Positions 32,711 to 44,544 are shown, numbered from the stretch's first letter. The stretch: DNA of 64,000 bases from Perognathus longimembris pacificus (GCF_023159225.1 NC_063171.1:7551886-7615885), one strand, 5' to 3'. The notes: generated by a model from the sequence alone, not told the origin. Numbers and translations are program-made.

Positions 32711-34975
32711 TACAAAATGTGTATACACAACACATACAAATATACACACATAATATAAATATATTACCAAGTATAAACCATTTATAGACGTTATCCAAAC
32801 AAAATGATTTTACATGTGACTATATAAAATATTAGATGTATAATCTTATAACTATGTTGAATAGTTTCATTTTTGCATCTATCTCATATATATGAAAAAT
32901 AGATATATGTATGTATCTTGAAAAATATTAAATGTATAATTTTGCATAAATATATAACTAAATATATTTCATATTAGTTGCATATTACAAACTTCTACGC
33001 TTAATTTACAATATATAATGTAAAGTGTATTATTAAAAACTCGTAACATTCTTCAAACAAACATGTGAAGACTAGAGATAGTGAACCCTTAGAGAGCCCT
33101 AGAGGAGAGTACATGGCACTCTATCATGACTGTAAAATAGCACACACAGAAGTCATTTCTTTATGTGCTCTGATTGGACAGCTATCCAGTCCTTTTTTAC
33201 AGGCATGGGATAGGTAATTTTGATTGAATATTTTAGGCTGGACTTACAAGCCAGTTGGTTTGAGGAAGTAAGAAGGAAGGAGTTGAGAAAGAAGAGTGGC
33301 AAATATAGGTCTTTGAATTAGACAAGAAAACCAAAATTGGTTTTGTGAATTTGCTGGTGTGAAGAACTGTTAGCACCTTTTCCCTGAATTTTGTTTATTA
33401 ATGGAGGACTCCAGTGCTCTGTTCTGTTTCACAAAAGGTCTATATAAAAAGCAGATATAAGAGAAGCAAATGACTAGGGGAAAGGAAGTAAAACATCACA
33501 ATAATCCTAGAATTACCCAAGAAGTTAATACAAAAACGTGACTATTCTGTTCTGATAAGGCTGTTTTCCACAGACATTCTTTAGAAGCAATTTAGTTTCT
33601 TAATTGGATAATGACTTATCTGTCCTCCCAGTGAGACTTTTATAAAAATCAGAGCATGCTGAAAGGATAGGAATTATGCAAGGATGTAAACAGCCTCTCA
33701 CAGACACAAAATAAATGAGAAACTTGTTTGCAGCTTTTTTTCTTTTTTTCCAACATCACGAGATGGTATTCTAGCCAACTAAACCTCAGCCTTGGGCCTG
33801 CTTGGGGACTTGTTATGGTGTTACAATATAACAATTAAAAAGTTACTATTAGAAAATTACAAACACTTTCTCTGCAGTTTTTATCTCAGGGGAGCAAAAG
33901 TTAAGAAAATACCCCTAGGGTTTGTATCTTAGCTCTTCTTGGCTTTCTGGTCAGTAATGAAGTCCTTAGTACATTTTAAAGGGAACTTGACGACAGACAA
34001 AGCTGAGAGCAACTTGACAAAAGTTTTGTTGCTCTTTGAGACCAGACACAATTCTCAGCTGCAAAGCATGCACCATTCATTATTAAATGTGTCTTGCCTA
34101 TGTCTGGTAGTGTATTGGGGATGCAAGACAATAGTGAATTCATTAAAGTAGCTTCCTGAGCTCTCCTTGGTGTATTGGGCTCATTTAACTTCTATGTTCC
34201 ATGTGACATATAGGGTAAAACTTACCATTTCAAGGATGAATTAGTTCCTTAGAATGATTGCCTATTTCAATGTCTGTAAGACAAAACTCCAGATTTAAAT
34301 CATGTCTTTTAAATTTTTTTTTACTATATCCTAGCATTATAGTGAAGTTTTCATGCATTGGAAATACAATTATTTTATTTTGTGTCAAAACATACACTAT
34401 GCAATTTCCTTAATTATCAAGAAGATATTTAATTAAAGTTTATACATTCATTTTATATATTCCTAAAAGCCCTTAAGTGTGGCCAGAATCTCCCTCCCCC
34501 CATGGGCCAAAAAGTACAATTTGAGAAAATATTTAGCAGACTCAATGAAAAACTTGAAAACTAGGATACATTGAATTGGTCTGAGATATCTTAGCCATAG
34601 TATTTATATCTTAGTTACCATGTAGGGAAAAGTGCTTCCTAAACTGAAGAACTTCTGGGTGAAGGTAAACTTCACTAGCTCCCCTTCATGTGATATTTCA
34701 GTGATTATTTCCCTACCTAAATTATTTTTATTGTGTTATTTTTAGCATCTCACTATCCCAACAGCTAAGTATAGAGTTTAAAGTTATGTTGAAAATTGAC
34801 ATTTGTAAAATATGTCAAGCTAAATATTATAAAAAGAAACCTCTTTAAAGATAAAATCAGACAATTTGAGACTAACATAGTTTTGCAATAGGAACATATG
34901 GACCATTCAAGGTGGCTGAAGTAAAGGAAATTAAGATAAATAGCTAAAAGGACAAACATTTGCATGAACTGCTGT
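32711..34975. other. Intergenic, no gene recognised
   Basis: AT-rich, with no recognised repeat or coding potential. Short open frames of 61-76 codons on both strands look random. Confidence 0.4.
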
Positions 34976-34979
34976 ATAG

Positions 34980-35410
34980 AAAGTTCATGGGTCAATTTTC
35001 TTTCCTATGGTTTGTCCCCTGTTGTTTGATTTCCACCCTGGGGATTGTATATACATTTTTCTGAATTAGGAAAAGCAAGAAGAACATCAAAAAGGTGAGA
35101 CAAAGGACTGGACACAGATATTTTTTATATATGACCTCAAAAACACAAGTAACAATGCAAAAATAGACAAATGAAATTTTGCCTTTTTGAATTGAGTGGA
35201 GAGAGAATTTACAGAAGAGGGGGAAATATATGCAAACCATGTCAGATACAAGCATATGAATGTGTAATATTCTTTATGATGGAAGCTGGGAGAAAATGAA
35301 AGAAGAGATGTCACTGTTCAAAAAGAAATGTATTCATTTCCTAACTTATGCAGCTGTAAAGTCATGGTACATCACCCTTCCAATAAAAATAAATGAACTA
35401 ATTTTTTTAA
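34980..35410 (+). mobile_element. L1 3' UTR copy
   Basis: GGGGATTGTATATACATTTTTCTGAATTAGG, CATCAAAAAGGTGAGACAAAGG, GAAAATGAAAGAAGAGATGTCACTGTTC and CATCACCCTTCCAATAAAAATAAATG are diagnostic of the L1 3' UTR seen in several copies. Confidence 0.8.
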
Positions 35411-35411
35411 A

Positions 35412-35520
35412 AAGCTAGAAATGGAACTGCTTAAGTCATAGAGTGCTAGCCTCAAGCACCAAAGCTCAGGGACAGCACACATCCCCTGAATTCAAGCCTC
35501 AGGACTGGCCCAAAAGAAAA
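35412..35520 (+). mobile_element. 3' part of composite ID-like SINE
   Basis: AGCTAGAAATGGAACTGCTTAAG, AGAGTGCTAGCCTCAAGC and AGCCTCAGGACTGGCCC. Confidence 0.75.
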
Positions 35521-35734
35521 GTTATTTCCAATGTAGAAAAAAAAAGCAACACTGAATGCCAAACAAGGTGGAAGGAGCCGGGTTTTATGATGACATAGTT
35601 GAACTGCCATAGACAATACTGGCCACTTAACACAAGACTTAGGTTGCACCATGAATAAGCCTGCTCACTGATTTTAAAAGTAGACTATGGTTAGACACTT
35701 GGGTTAATTTCATGCCTTAGCTATTGAGAACAGT

Positions 35735-35860
35735 AACACTGGACATAGTGGAACTTGTGGAACATGCCTATAGTTCCAGCACGTAGAAGGTTGAGGTAGG
35801 AGCATCACAAGTTGAGAAATTCAAGACCAGCCTGGGTGATATAGTGATATGAGATCTCTA
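35735..35860 (+). mobile_element. B1-like (7SL-derived) SINE
   Basis: GGAACATGCCTATAGTTCCAGCAC, GAGGTAGGAGCATCACAAG and TTCAAGACCAGCCTGGGTGATATAG follow the B1/Alu left-arm order. Confidence 0.8.
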
Positions 35861-35929
35861 ATGAGTGAAGAGAGGAAGGGAGGGAGGATTCAGTCATAAT
35901 ACTCAATGCATATCTTATTATACTAACAA

Positions 35930-36085
35930 AATACAGGGGAAAGGATGTGTTGAAAGGGATGAAAAAGAATGATGAAAGAAGAGACATTGATCAAGATGCT
36001 TTGTACTTATAAACTGATGCATTGAATATTAACTTCTTTGCTTAAGTACTTAAGGATAAGAAAAATACAATTTTGAAAACAAGGA
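35930..36085 (+). repeat. Copy of the recurrent unnamed 3'-tail repeat
   Basis: GAAGAGACATTGATCAAGATGC, TTTGTACTTATAAACTGATGC and CTTAAGTACTTAAGGATAAGAAAAATAC align with copies at 6.1 and 17.6 kb. Bases 36086-36739 hold nothing recognised. Confidence 0.55.
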
Positions 36086-36739
36086 CCAAAGTAGTATTTT
36101 CTGTTATTTGTAGCATAACAGGAAGTGATTTCAGGATATGTCTTACAATTGCATTTAGTCAAACAGTATCATTTCTCTACTAAGGTTGAAATAGCTTAAT
36201 TAAACCATAATGGTTCCTTATTGTCATAATATTTCCAGTGTATTAATGCTGCCCATCCTAGAAGGGAAAATTCACAGTACACCCTAATTCTGTTTATCCT
36301 ATATTCACATATCAACAAATAGTGCAAAATTCTGAAATTAGTTCCAAAATTTAAAATGATCAATAAATTCATGCTAAGGATGGATGTTTGCACTGCTAGA
36401 GAACATATGGTCCTGTGTGTAAAAATATAGAAAAAAATATAATTTTATTTTCACATAATTTATAGCATCTACATATTAAATATACATAAATGTCCTATAC
36501 AAATAGATGTGTGTGGAATTAATAATGTTCTACATTTTGTGAAATATATGTTGCTGTACAATGAATTAGGTAGAGAATCTTATAGTAATCCAAAATGTTG
36601 TGCATTCATTATTTGCATATTACAATGCTATAATTACAAGCAGGAATAATGTACAAGGCACATCAAACAAACTTTGAGGACAAGGGACTCATAATATATT
36701 TTTTGAAACAAAAAAAACATTTATTTTGACATTTCCAGG

Positions 36740-39700
36740 CACATGTATTTTTTTTCATTAAATAAATTTATTTGTTAAAATAATTTAACTCCAAATACAA
36801 CTGTTGAATTTGCATCAAGTTCTAACTACAATTCATGTTTTAATGGAAATGCCAAGATTTAACAACTGACATTGTTAGAAAACAATATATTTTTCAATTT
36901 TAAATGGGCAGTTGTATTAGAGCTCAACAATTAACTGTGAACTGTATTTCTGGGAAACCTCAAATCAATAATAATAAGTCTGTTTTCAAAACCTACTGTA
37001 GTCATTCTTGAAACCCTGATAAAGATTTAATAGATGCACAAAGACAAGTTAAGAAAAAAAAGAAAGGAAAGATAAAGACCCCCAGTGCTAACACAGAGCT
37101 AAGGAGAACAGAGAACAAAACAAACAATTCAACATCAATAAACTATGCACAACATTTTCATATACACAAAGACACTGACAACATCCACCCTGGAAAACAA
37201 ATACAAGACATCTTCGGGTAGTATTTCCTTACACAGAAAGCAAATCAGTAGTTTCACCACGGAAAGTGATGGCAGCTGCGACAAGGGAGTAAAAAGTTCA
37301 GTCTCAGTTCTACAAACCCATGGAGAAAAATCATCGGAGTACCTTTCAACAGTTAAGGAAAGAGTTTATGTAATACTTCTTTTCAGATGCTGGCTGGTTC
37401 GCAGTAAGCTGAACAAATTCAAAGGCATCAAGTTACCACCACTATCACAGTTTAAGAGAAAAAGTTGCAACATTAAAAGGAAAAAAAAAAAGATGCTGCC
37501 TTAGTATAAAAGAAAAAAAAAACAGAACAAAAGAGAAAAAGCTTACCACAATAGCTAAAGAAAAAGTGGGCCTTTGGATCAAACCATAATATTTTTAAGG
37601 CATGTTAGAAAAACTCACTTTCCTTAGTTGCTAGTGTGATCAGGGCATAAGATGGTGACCCAAAGTCACCACACTCTCTTCTACAGCCACTGGTATTTCC
37701 TGTGCCAACAAGTATAATCTTTGTGCTCTTGAGTTTTCAATGACAGTCTCAGCAAACAGCTTGCACCGAGTTAGACTCATGCCAGAAGGCTGAGAGAGGC
37801 AGGAGGACCCCGGTAGGATGCCTTAACACAGGGCCGCTGTGTGAGGACCACGTGCAAACAATGATCAGGTGGCCAATCGTTCCTAGTAACATCTTTAGAG
37901 GAAAAGCTCACCTTATTGTCCGACACATATTTCAAACCCAAGCCCGACATTTTAGAGAATCTTTTCCATCTTACATTTTTGTCAGACCTTTCTCATGTGG
38001 TCTCACCTATTCTTCAAGTCTGTATAGCATTGCATGAGAGAAAACTGGAATCTGTATAAGGACTTCTAATAGGTGATTGGAGTGGTCATAAATTACTATT
38101 ATTTGTGAAATCTTAAAAACCTGGAAGCAGTTTGAGAAGTCAAGGCTTCAAAACTCAATTACTTAAAAAACATCTGTTTTAGTAGGTGAGTCATAATTCT
38201 TGCATCTTTTATTTCTGTTTGAGCTAAATCAACATTTACATAATGAAGTTGGTTTCAATACAATTGATTAAAACTGTCCTACAAATTTCTTTGTAACTGA
38301 ATATTGTAATAAAAAATGTGACACTGAAGATTGCAAATATTCATAATCCAATGATGATTCGGACAACTTTGACCTGGTTTTACCCATATTATTTCTTCAG
38401 TTTTTGCACCTCTAAAAAATATTGGTGACCTTTTTCCTTATCCTTTCAGCTTAATGACAATTGCTAAACAGTTGGAGGTGGGGCGATTTAAAAGAAAAAA
38501 ATGCTTTTGATACAGTATAGACTTTCAGGATAGGCGATTATCTCTGACTTGTGCCAAATTCTCAGGAACAGTAAACACACACAGTAAAGCACACACGAAC
38601 ACACACTCCTCCCTGTTACACACGTTAAGACCAGAGGTTACTTGCACAAGACCGTGGAACGAGAAAAGTGTGAGGGGGACGTATATTGCAGGCTCAGTGA
38701 TATTGCAGTTCTGAAGGCCAAATTTCTCTTCAGAGGGTGGGTTCAAGACAATCTCCTCAGCGTTTCTAACTGAAGTGAGGTGAAAACCCTCTACCCTTGA
38801 TTGTAAAACTTCTGAGTAGGTTCTTCCTGTGCCATTACTCATGCAAATGATAAATACTTCACGGCTAGGCTATGAAAACCAAAAATGTCAGAGCTTGAGC
38901 ACCTTTTCAAAACAAAATATTCACACCAGCTTTATTTGCCACTTCGGTAATCAGGGGAAAATTGTTGTAAGAAAACCTATATATAATTCTTCAGGAAAAT
39001 GAAAGATAAAAAGGCTTTTTTGTCCCTTACCTTCTACTCTATAATTTACGTTCTACTTTAAGTTCAAATTATCTCACATGGTAATTTGACTTAAAAAAAA
39101 ATGCCTTGCAAACAAAGCTCTGCTACAGCAAACTGGATTTCCAAAGCAGGGTAGCCAAGGCTCACATCACAACCATAGCCCTTAAAGGCAGAGGAGGAAT
39201 TTCAGCTTTAATGAACAAAAAAATGCCATACACCCGTCCTGGCCTGTCGGATTTCTGCAAACGGGAACAGCATGGCTTTATTTTCCTTACATGATGGTAC
39301 TAGATCATCTCCCACATTGCACGTGCTAGGGAGGCTAGGTAAACTCTCCATCTCAGTTGCTTCCCTCTTCTTCCGTAAATAAAGACCATCCCTGCTCGGC
39401 TAAGAGAGGTGGGTTTGTGCCTTAAATTCTGACCAAACCCTGGTGAGAATCTTCATTCTCTGAGGCAAAGCAGGTAACTTAAATCCTAAAGCCTGTGACT
39501 TAACAAATTCTAAAGCCTGACTGTATCTGCACACAACCTTGTTCTGACTTTGACTCTATCAAGGGTTGATGCGTGAGTTAGTTTCACGTCACAAATTAGA
39601 ATCACATCTACATTTCAGCATGAATTCTGAAACACAGAAATGTGGCGGCTGATCAAAGGCTCTCCTCGGAGTTCTGTTGGTAGGCCAGCTGGTGTCCGAC

Positions 39701-40807
39701 TTGAGGGAATCATTGGTCACAAGTTCCTGAAATTCAGTACTCTTGTAGGAAAATATTTCTCCTTTACTTATTCTTTTTTAAGATGACAAAATATTTTCAT
39801 TGTAAGTGGTCATAGGAATTCTTCTGGCTTCTCTCTCATGATTATTTTCAAATTATACAATAGTTGCTTTGTCAACTCAGTGGCCACGCCACCATCTCTT
39901 TGCAATGAGATCACCCTGTGGACTGACGGCGAGATGCAGGAAGGAGATGGGATGGTGGTGCAGAACGCAGCCCCTGCGCCCCACTGTGCTCACAGGCATC
40001 GTTTCTGAATAAGGGCTGCAGAGCACTGCCGATGGATACCATGCATCCTGCCAACTGCAAGAGGCTAGGCGAGCTTTCTATTGCCTGTAGTGCTAGGCAC
40101 CTCCCACCCAGGACAGCCAAGTTCTGGCGCTATTGTATGTTACAGGCTGAACAGCATGGGTCATCTGTGTCAGGCTGAGTAGCGTAGTTCATCTGCCTCA
40201 CAGTTTCTGCAAACAGTTCGCCCACCATTGTTTTGCTCTTCGCGGACGTCTCCATGAAAGGACAGCCCCACTCTTCGGCCAGAGTTAGGCCTTCGTTGGA
40301 GGACACTTCTCTCTCGCTCTCCAGGTCCACCTTGTTCCCAACCAGGATGACTGGCACTTTCTCGTATCGCTTCACGCGGATGATCTGGTCCTGCATGGGC
40401 TTGATGTCCTGGAAGCTCTGCTGGTTGACCAGGCTGTACCCCTGGCCGTTCTTGATGTACAGGTCCTGCATGGACGCTAACTGCTCAGTGCCCGCCGTGT
40501 CCAGGATCTCCAGCACTGACGGCAACGAGTCCACCTCGATCTCCTTGCGGTAGAAGTCCTTGATGGTGGGGTCGTACTTCTCGATGAAGGTGCCGGTCAC
40601 GAGCTGCACGGTGAGGGCGGACTTGCCCACGCCCCACGAGCCCAGTACCACCACCTTGTACGCCCACATCGTCCCTCCGCGGCCGCCACCCGCGAGGTAG
40701 ACTGACGCCCTTTGCGAAGCGCCAACCCTGCCTGCAGGCAGCCCCGCCCCTCGCGGCGGCCGCACCCACCTCACGGCCGCGGCGGGCCCCCCACATGTAT
40801 TTTTTTT
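36740..40807 (-). pseudogene. RAP2A: Processed retrocopy of RAP2A mRNA (whole insertion)
   Basis: About 4.04 kb flanked by a 16-base repeat CACATGTA plus eight T (36740-36755 and 40792-40807). On the - strand it has a GC-rich, CpG-dense 5' UTR (40791-40670), the coding part (40669-40130) and a roughly 3.37-kb 3' UTR. The 3' UTR ends with AATAAA about 15 bases before the A-run (TTTATT near 36768 on +). Intron absence, polyadenylation signal, A-tail and target duplication together show L1-mediated reverse transcription of a mature transcript. The 3' UTR contains short frames (e.g. 37145-37504 +, 38525-38842 -) that are meaningless. The bulk is free of SINE or L1 insertions, suggesting moderate age. 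Confidence 0.93.
40130..40669 (-). pseudogene. RAP2A: RAP2A-like coding region, open but damaged
   Basis: RAP2A is a membrane-bound Ras-family GTPase acting on actin, TNIK/MINK kinases and endosomes. This copy reads 179 codons without a stop (parent 183), starting [10 protein letters not shown]. Intact features are GKS in the P-loop (15-17), DTAGTEQ (57-63), GNKVD (111-115), TSAK (141-144) and the C-terminus with C172, C173 and the CNIQ prenylation box. Damage: Gly12 of the P-loop is Trp; effector Glu37 is Lys; and four residues (the FILV of the beta-strand after GQG) are missing, a 12-nt in-frame deletion at G77/Y78. The frame stays open upstream to 40843 but that is 5' UTR. I judge it a pseudogene; the alternative is a young retrogene with altered nucleotide handling. 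Confidence 0.85.
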
Positions 40808-40814
40808 TAATTTA

Positions 40815-40950
40815 ATGTTCACAATAAGTTTATGACTATACATGATTTAAAAAAAAATCTTTGAGTAGTTGTTCAACAAAGTTGCCATTCAACAAAGCAC
40901 TTTATGAATACAATGAATCTCCACCAATGTTACTCCTCTCATCAATAGTT
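40815..40950 (-). repeat. Copy of the recurrent unnamed 3'-tail repeat
   Basis: GCCATTCAACAAAGCACTTTATGAATACAATG matches 8670-8690 closely. It begins a few bases beyond the retrocopy's right-hand duplication, so the RAP2A copy inserted in or next to this repeat's A-rich tail. Confidence 0.6.
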
Positions 40951-40954
40951 AAGA

Positions 40955-41322
40955 TTTTGTTTGAGCCCAGGGCTTTGTGCTCACTAGCAATTGCTCTCTC
41001 ACTAAGCTACATCACTGGTTCTAGCCTCTAGTCACACTTTTAAAATATTTGTTGGCCATGGCGCTTGAACTCAGTGCTTGGTTGCTGTACCTGAGTTTAT
41101 CTGCTCAAAGCTAGTGCTCTGCCATTTTGAGCCACAGCTCTACTTCCAATTGTCCAGTTGTTAATTCAAAATAAGAGTCTCATAGACTTTCTTGCCCAGT
41201 TGTCTGGTTGTTAATTGAAGATAAGAGTCTCATGGACTTTCCTGCTCAAGATGGTTTTGAACTATGATCCTCAGATCTCAGCTTCCTAAGTAGCTAGGAT
41301 TACAGTCAAGAGCCACCAGGTC
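40955..41322 (-). mobile_element. ID-like fragment and dimeric SINE with internal duplication
   Basis: 40955-41030 is a reversed ID-like unit (GAGCCCAGGGCTTTGTGC, CTCACTAAGCTACATCACTGG). 41050-41322 is a dimeric SINE in which the segment TTGTCCAGTTGTTAATT...GAGTCTCATAGACTTTC is repeated (41150-41195 and 41200-41245). It ends TAGGATTACAGTCAAGAGCCACC. Confidence 0.7.
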
Positions 41323-41340
41323 CCAGCAACACTTTTAAAA

Positions 41341-41595
41341 AATATTTATTGTCAAATTATGTACAGAAGGGTTACAGTTTCATACATAAGGCAATGCATA
41401 CATTTCTTATCCGACTGGTTACCTCCTCTTTCATCACCCCAGCCTTCCCCTCTCCCCATTTCCCTGCCCCCCGCCACGAGTTATACAGTTGGTTTATAGC
41501 ATATAGTTTTGTAAGTATTGCTCTTGCATTGATTTGCCTTTTATCCTTTGCCTCTCAATGAGGAGGATAAGACAAGAGCATCATGAGTTTGAGAT
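41341..41595 (-). mobile_element. Short L1 3' end with target duplication
   Basis: Reversed L1 3' end (TTATTGTCAAATTATGTACAG, GGTTACAGTTTCATACATAAGGC). Flanked by a perfect 17-bp repeat CAGCAACACTTTTAAAA at 41324-41340 and 41596-41612. The last 40 bases before the right repeat do not match L1 and may be filler or a captured B1-like piece. Confidence 0.9.
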
Positions 41596-41854
41596 CAGCA
41601 ACACTTTTAAAACTTTTTGAAAAAGTATGACTAAAAATTGACATAATGAACGTGTTTTAGAGATCTATTGTATTGCATAATGACTTTTGTTATTAATCAT
41701 TTATGCCAGATTAAATGTGACCACAGAAAAATGTTAATTATGTGAGATGACAGGTATATTAATTATCTTGACTTATTTTACAACCCATAAATATACCAAA
41801 ATCTCACATCATACACCATAAATATATTTCCTTTTTACTCATCAATTCTTCCTT

Positions 41855-42419
41855 TGTTGGGGATTCAGCTTGGCATTGAGAGGGAGAGAGTGGTCCCAAG
41901 ACGCTGCCTTTCCTCTCGCCCTGGGGCTGTGTGTAAGATAGCCACACCTACCCCCTTCCAGGGTCGGAACCGGGAGAGGGAGTTAGACCAGCCCCAACTC
42001 TTCTCTGAGAGCACGTGTGCCACCTTGGCGCTGGCAGTACCCAGGGGGATGGGGACCCTATGGGATGTGATGTTAACCTTGGAGGAGGTCCTAGGGTTTG
42101 GCTCTTGGACGGATAGCTCATTAGCCAATCACTAGTGCCTAGCTAGGCGCTCCAAGTCCCTCCTCTTCCCACCATCACTACTGCTATAAGAGTATTTGCC
42201 CTTCCCCTTAGTAAACGGAAATCCAAGGAGCTTTCCCAGAAGCAGCCCAAGTGTCTCACGCCTTTGTTCTTAGTAAGTCAAAGGGAAGGAAGGGCGTCTT
42301 CGCATTCCCACACAGGTTCGAGGCTTTCATGTAACCCTCGCTCCAGCCTTACTGCCTGCAGGCCGGGCAGCTCGTGCTTGAGGGCGAAAGGGGTTACACG
42401 GGAGATAGACAGCCCGACA
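41855..42419 (+). mobile_element. Solo LTR of a class II (ERVK/IAP-type) endogenous retrovirus
   Basis: 565 bp beginning TGTTGGGGATTC and ending CAGCCCGACA, bounded by a perfect 6-bp duplication TTCCTT (41849-41854 and 42420-42425). A TATA-like CTATAAG lies at 42184-42190, with a short R/U5 downstream and AGTAAA as a possible poly-A signal at about 42210. No internal retroviral sequence. The frames on both strands here (41854-42135, 41865-42128, 42264-42596) are LTR noise. Confidence 0.9.
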
Positions 42420-42425
42420 TTCCTT

Positions 42426-43600
42426 AATAAAACTGGGAAAATAAATTTGAAGATTACAAAGGTGATAGTCCATTTGAAATCTTCCTTACAACTCCCTAAT
42501 TTCAGGAAAAGAATCACATTTAGCCAATTTGATACTTGTATACTGTGGAAGATAAATCTACAGCATTTATTTAACTTTCTTCATGATTTTCTTTAATGAG
42601 GAAGAGAAGAGGGAGAAGCCATCTACAATGAAATCAGAGTGAAACAGCTATCTGCTCAGACTTTGTCTTATTAAAGAGCCAGGCAATGGTGTTATGTATG
42701 TTGATATAAATCAGTTTAAAAATTACAGGTTATCAGCCTCAGAAAAGATCACAAAGATGGTCTAAATCAGACACAAGGCTATTTCATGAACAGAGCACAG
42801 GTAAAATTGAAAATGATCAATATCTTCTCCTTCTAGTTGGTCCAAGTGATGGCTGCTTTTTTGTCAGTCATCAATTCCCTCATCCATTTATATAAAACAA
42901 ATTGATTTTTAACATAACTCAGGGGAAAATCCCTGTTTCCTCTATCCTTTATTATATTACTGTGCCTATTCATAAATCATTTCATATCTTGTCATTATGT
43001 GTTAGACATTCATAGAGTAAAGCCAATTGTATGTGCATCCATGCTGGCCTTTCACAGGAAGATACAGAAGAGTTCATTCTGAGGAATCATGTATATATTT
43101 ACTAAGAATTGGTATTCATTATTAGGAAAAGCATTTTATAAAATAACAATATATAATTTTTATATCCATGTAGTAAAAATTCAAAAGCAGCTAACCATGA
43201 AGTAAATAAGAACATTTAGAGAACCGTCTTCCAAGGGTTAATTACAAAAGTATATTGTGGTGGAATTTCAAGAGACAACTATACTGTTCATGTCCCAAAT
43301 ATATTTTACAATAATTAAACATATTTTCTGCTATGTATATTGGAGACCTAAGTTGATTCATACACTAGTGAATTCAATAATATTTCAACCTATGTTTGTT
43401 ACATGTGTTTGTGTATAATATGTATGTGTGAGAATGTTATGTCAGACATACACTTTCACTATAAATATTATTCGTATGAAACCTATAGAATCATTGAGAT
43501 AGAATTACTAGAAATCGAGCTGAAATAACATAAAAGGGAAAATTTTGGCTGGCAGTGACTGAAACAGTCAAAGCTGACATGTCTAGGAGATGAGACAGAT
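42426..43600. other. Intergenic, downstream flank of the OR13G1-like gene
   Basis: AT-rich, with no recognised repeat or gene. The OR 3' UTR would lie at the right-hand end; no clear AATAAA could be assigned. Confidence 0.4.
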
Positions 43601-43620
43601 GATGATTCCTCCTGAAGCTA

Positions 43621-44544
43621 CTAACGCTTCAGAAATGCAAACACCCTCCTGATTCCTGCTTGCATCTCCTTGTTGCGGAAACTGTACACGATGGGGTTTA
43701 AGGTGGGTGTTATAAGAGTATAGAGTGCAGCTACTACTTTGTCTCTTTCAAATGTGTAGCTGGAAGCAGGGCGGATGTAAGTGTAGATCACAGGGGAGTA
43801 ATACAAGGACACCACTATGAGGTGCGAGGAGCATGTGGAGAAGGCCTTCTTCTTGCCTTCTGCAGTGCGAATGCGGAGAATAGCAGCAATGATAAAACCA
43901 TAGGAGATACAGGTGAGGGTGAAGTCCCCTACAGCCAGGGTGATGTCAGCCACATACACCATGACCTCATTGACTCTTACAGGGCTGCAAGACAAAGCTA
44001 GCAGTGGGGGTATCTCACAGAAGAAGTGATTAATGGTGTTGGGCCCGCAAAAAGTCAATCTCAGGATGAGACCTGTGTGTACCCAGGAATTTGTTACTGA
44101 AATAGCCATGACAATGCTGAGCAAGGCTACACACATATAGTGGTTCATAATGGTACTATAGTGAAGGGGAAAACAGATGGCCACATAACGGTCATAGGCC
44201 ATGGTGGTGAACAGAACCATCTCAGCCCCCAGGGTCCAGGTGAAGAAGAAGAGCTGAGACATGCAGCCTCCATAGGAAATGGTACTTCTTGATGTTAGTA
44301 TGTTCCCTAGCATCTTTGGTATGATGGTGGTCGTGCAGATGATGTCCACAATGGCCAGTGCCAGGAGGAGAACATACATGGGAGTATGCAATGTGCTGTT
44401 ATAGATTATGGCAATGACAATGAGTGTATTGCCCAGGAAAGCCACGAGGTAGATACAGAAGAAGAAAAGGAAAAGAATTCCCTGGAGTTCAGGTCTTTTA
44501 GTAAGTCCCAGAATCAGGAACTCAGTGACAGTGCTGTGGTTCAT
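43621..44544 (-). CDS. OR13G1: Olfactory receptor, OR13G1 orthologue
   Basis: Intact 307-codon class II odorant receptor (seven-transmembrane GPCR coupled to Golf in olfactory cilia). Its N-terminus (MNHSTVTEFLILGLTK) and its TM5-TM7 and C-terminal tail (MQAGIRRVFAFLKR) are very close to my memory of human OR13G1, which has the same length. Motifs: N2-H-S glycosylation site, G38-N39, LHTPMY 52-57, C94 and C176, MAYDRY 115-120, [10 protein letters not shown] 233-242 and PTLNPIVYSFRN 280-291. The start gives the usual short N-terminus. No disabling change. Its neighbour on the same strand, 18 kb away, is an OR6F1-like pseudogene, as in the human 1q44 order. Orthology needs a tree; the family call is strong. 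Confidence 0.93.
   Translation of the reverse strand: MNHSTVTEFLILGLTKRPELQGILFLFFFCIYLVAFLGNTLIVIAIIYNSTLHTPMYVLLLALAIVDIICTTTIIPKMLGNILTSRSTISYGGCMSQLFFFTWTLGAEMVLFTTMAYDRYVAICFPLHYSTIMNHYMCVALLSIVMAISVTNSWVHTGLILRLTFCGPNTINHFFCEIPPLLALSCSPVRVNEVMVYVADITLAVGDFTLTCISYGFIIAAILRIRTAEGKKKAFSTCSSHLIVVSLYYSPVIYTYIRPASSYTFERDKVVAALYTLITPTLNPIVYSFRNKEMQAGIRRVFAFLKR

Noticed and set aside
36756..40129. Several open frames of 60-119 codons considered as genes
   Set aside because: They lie in the 3' UTR of the RAP2A retrocopy and show no protein features.
40485..40796. 103-codon - strand frame in the RAP2A retrocopy
   Set aside because: Shifted-frame reading of GC-rich 5' UTR and coding sequence.
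41854..42135. 93-codon + frame and overlapping 87-codon - frame
   Set aside because: Both lie within a solo LTR and do not resemble viral proteins.
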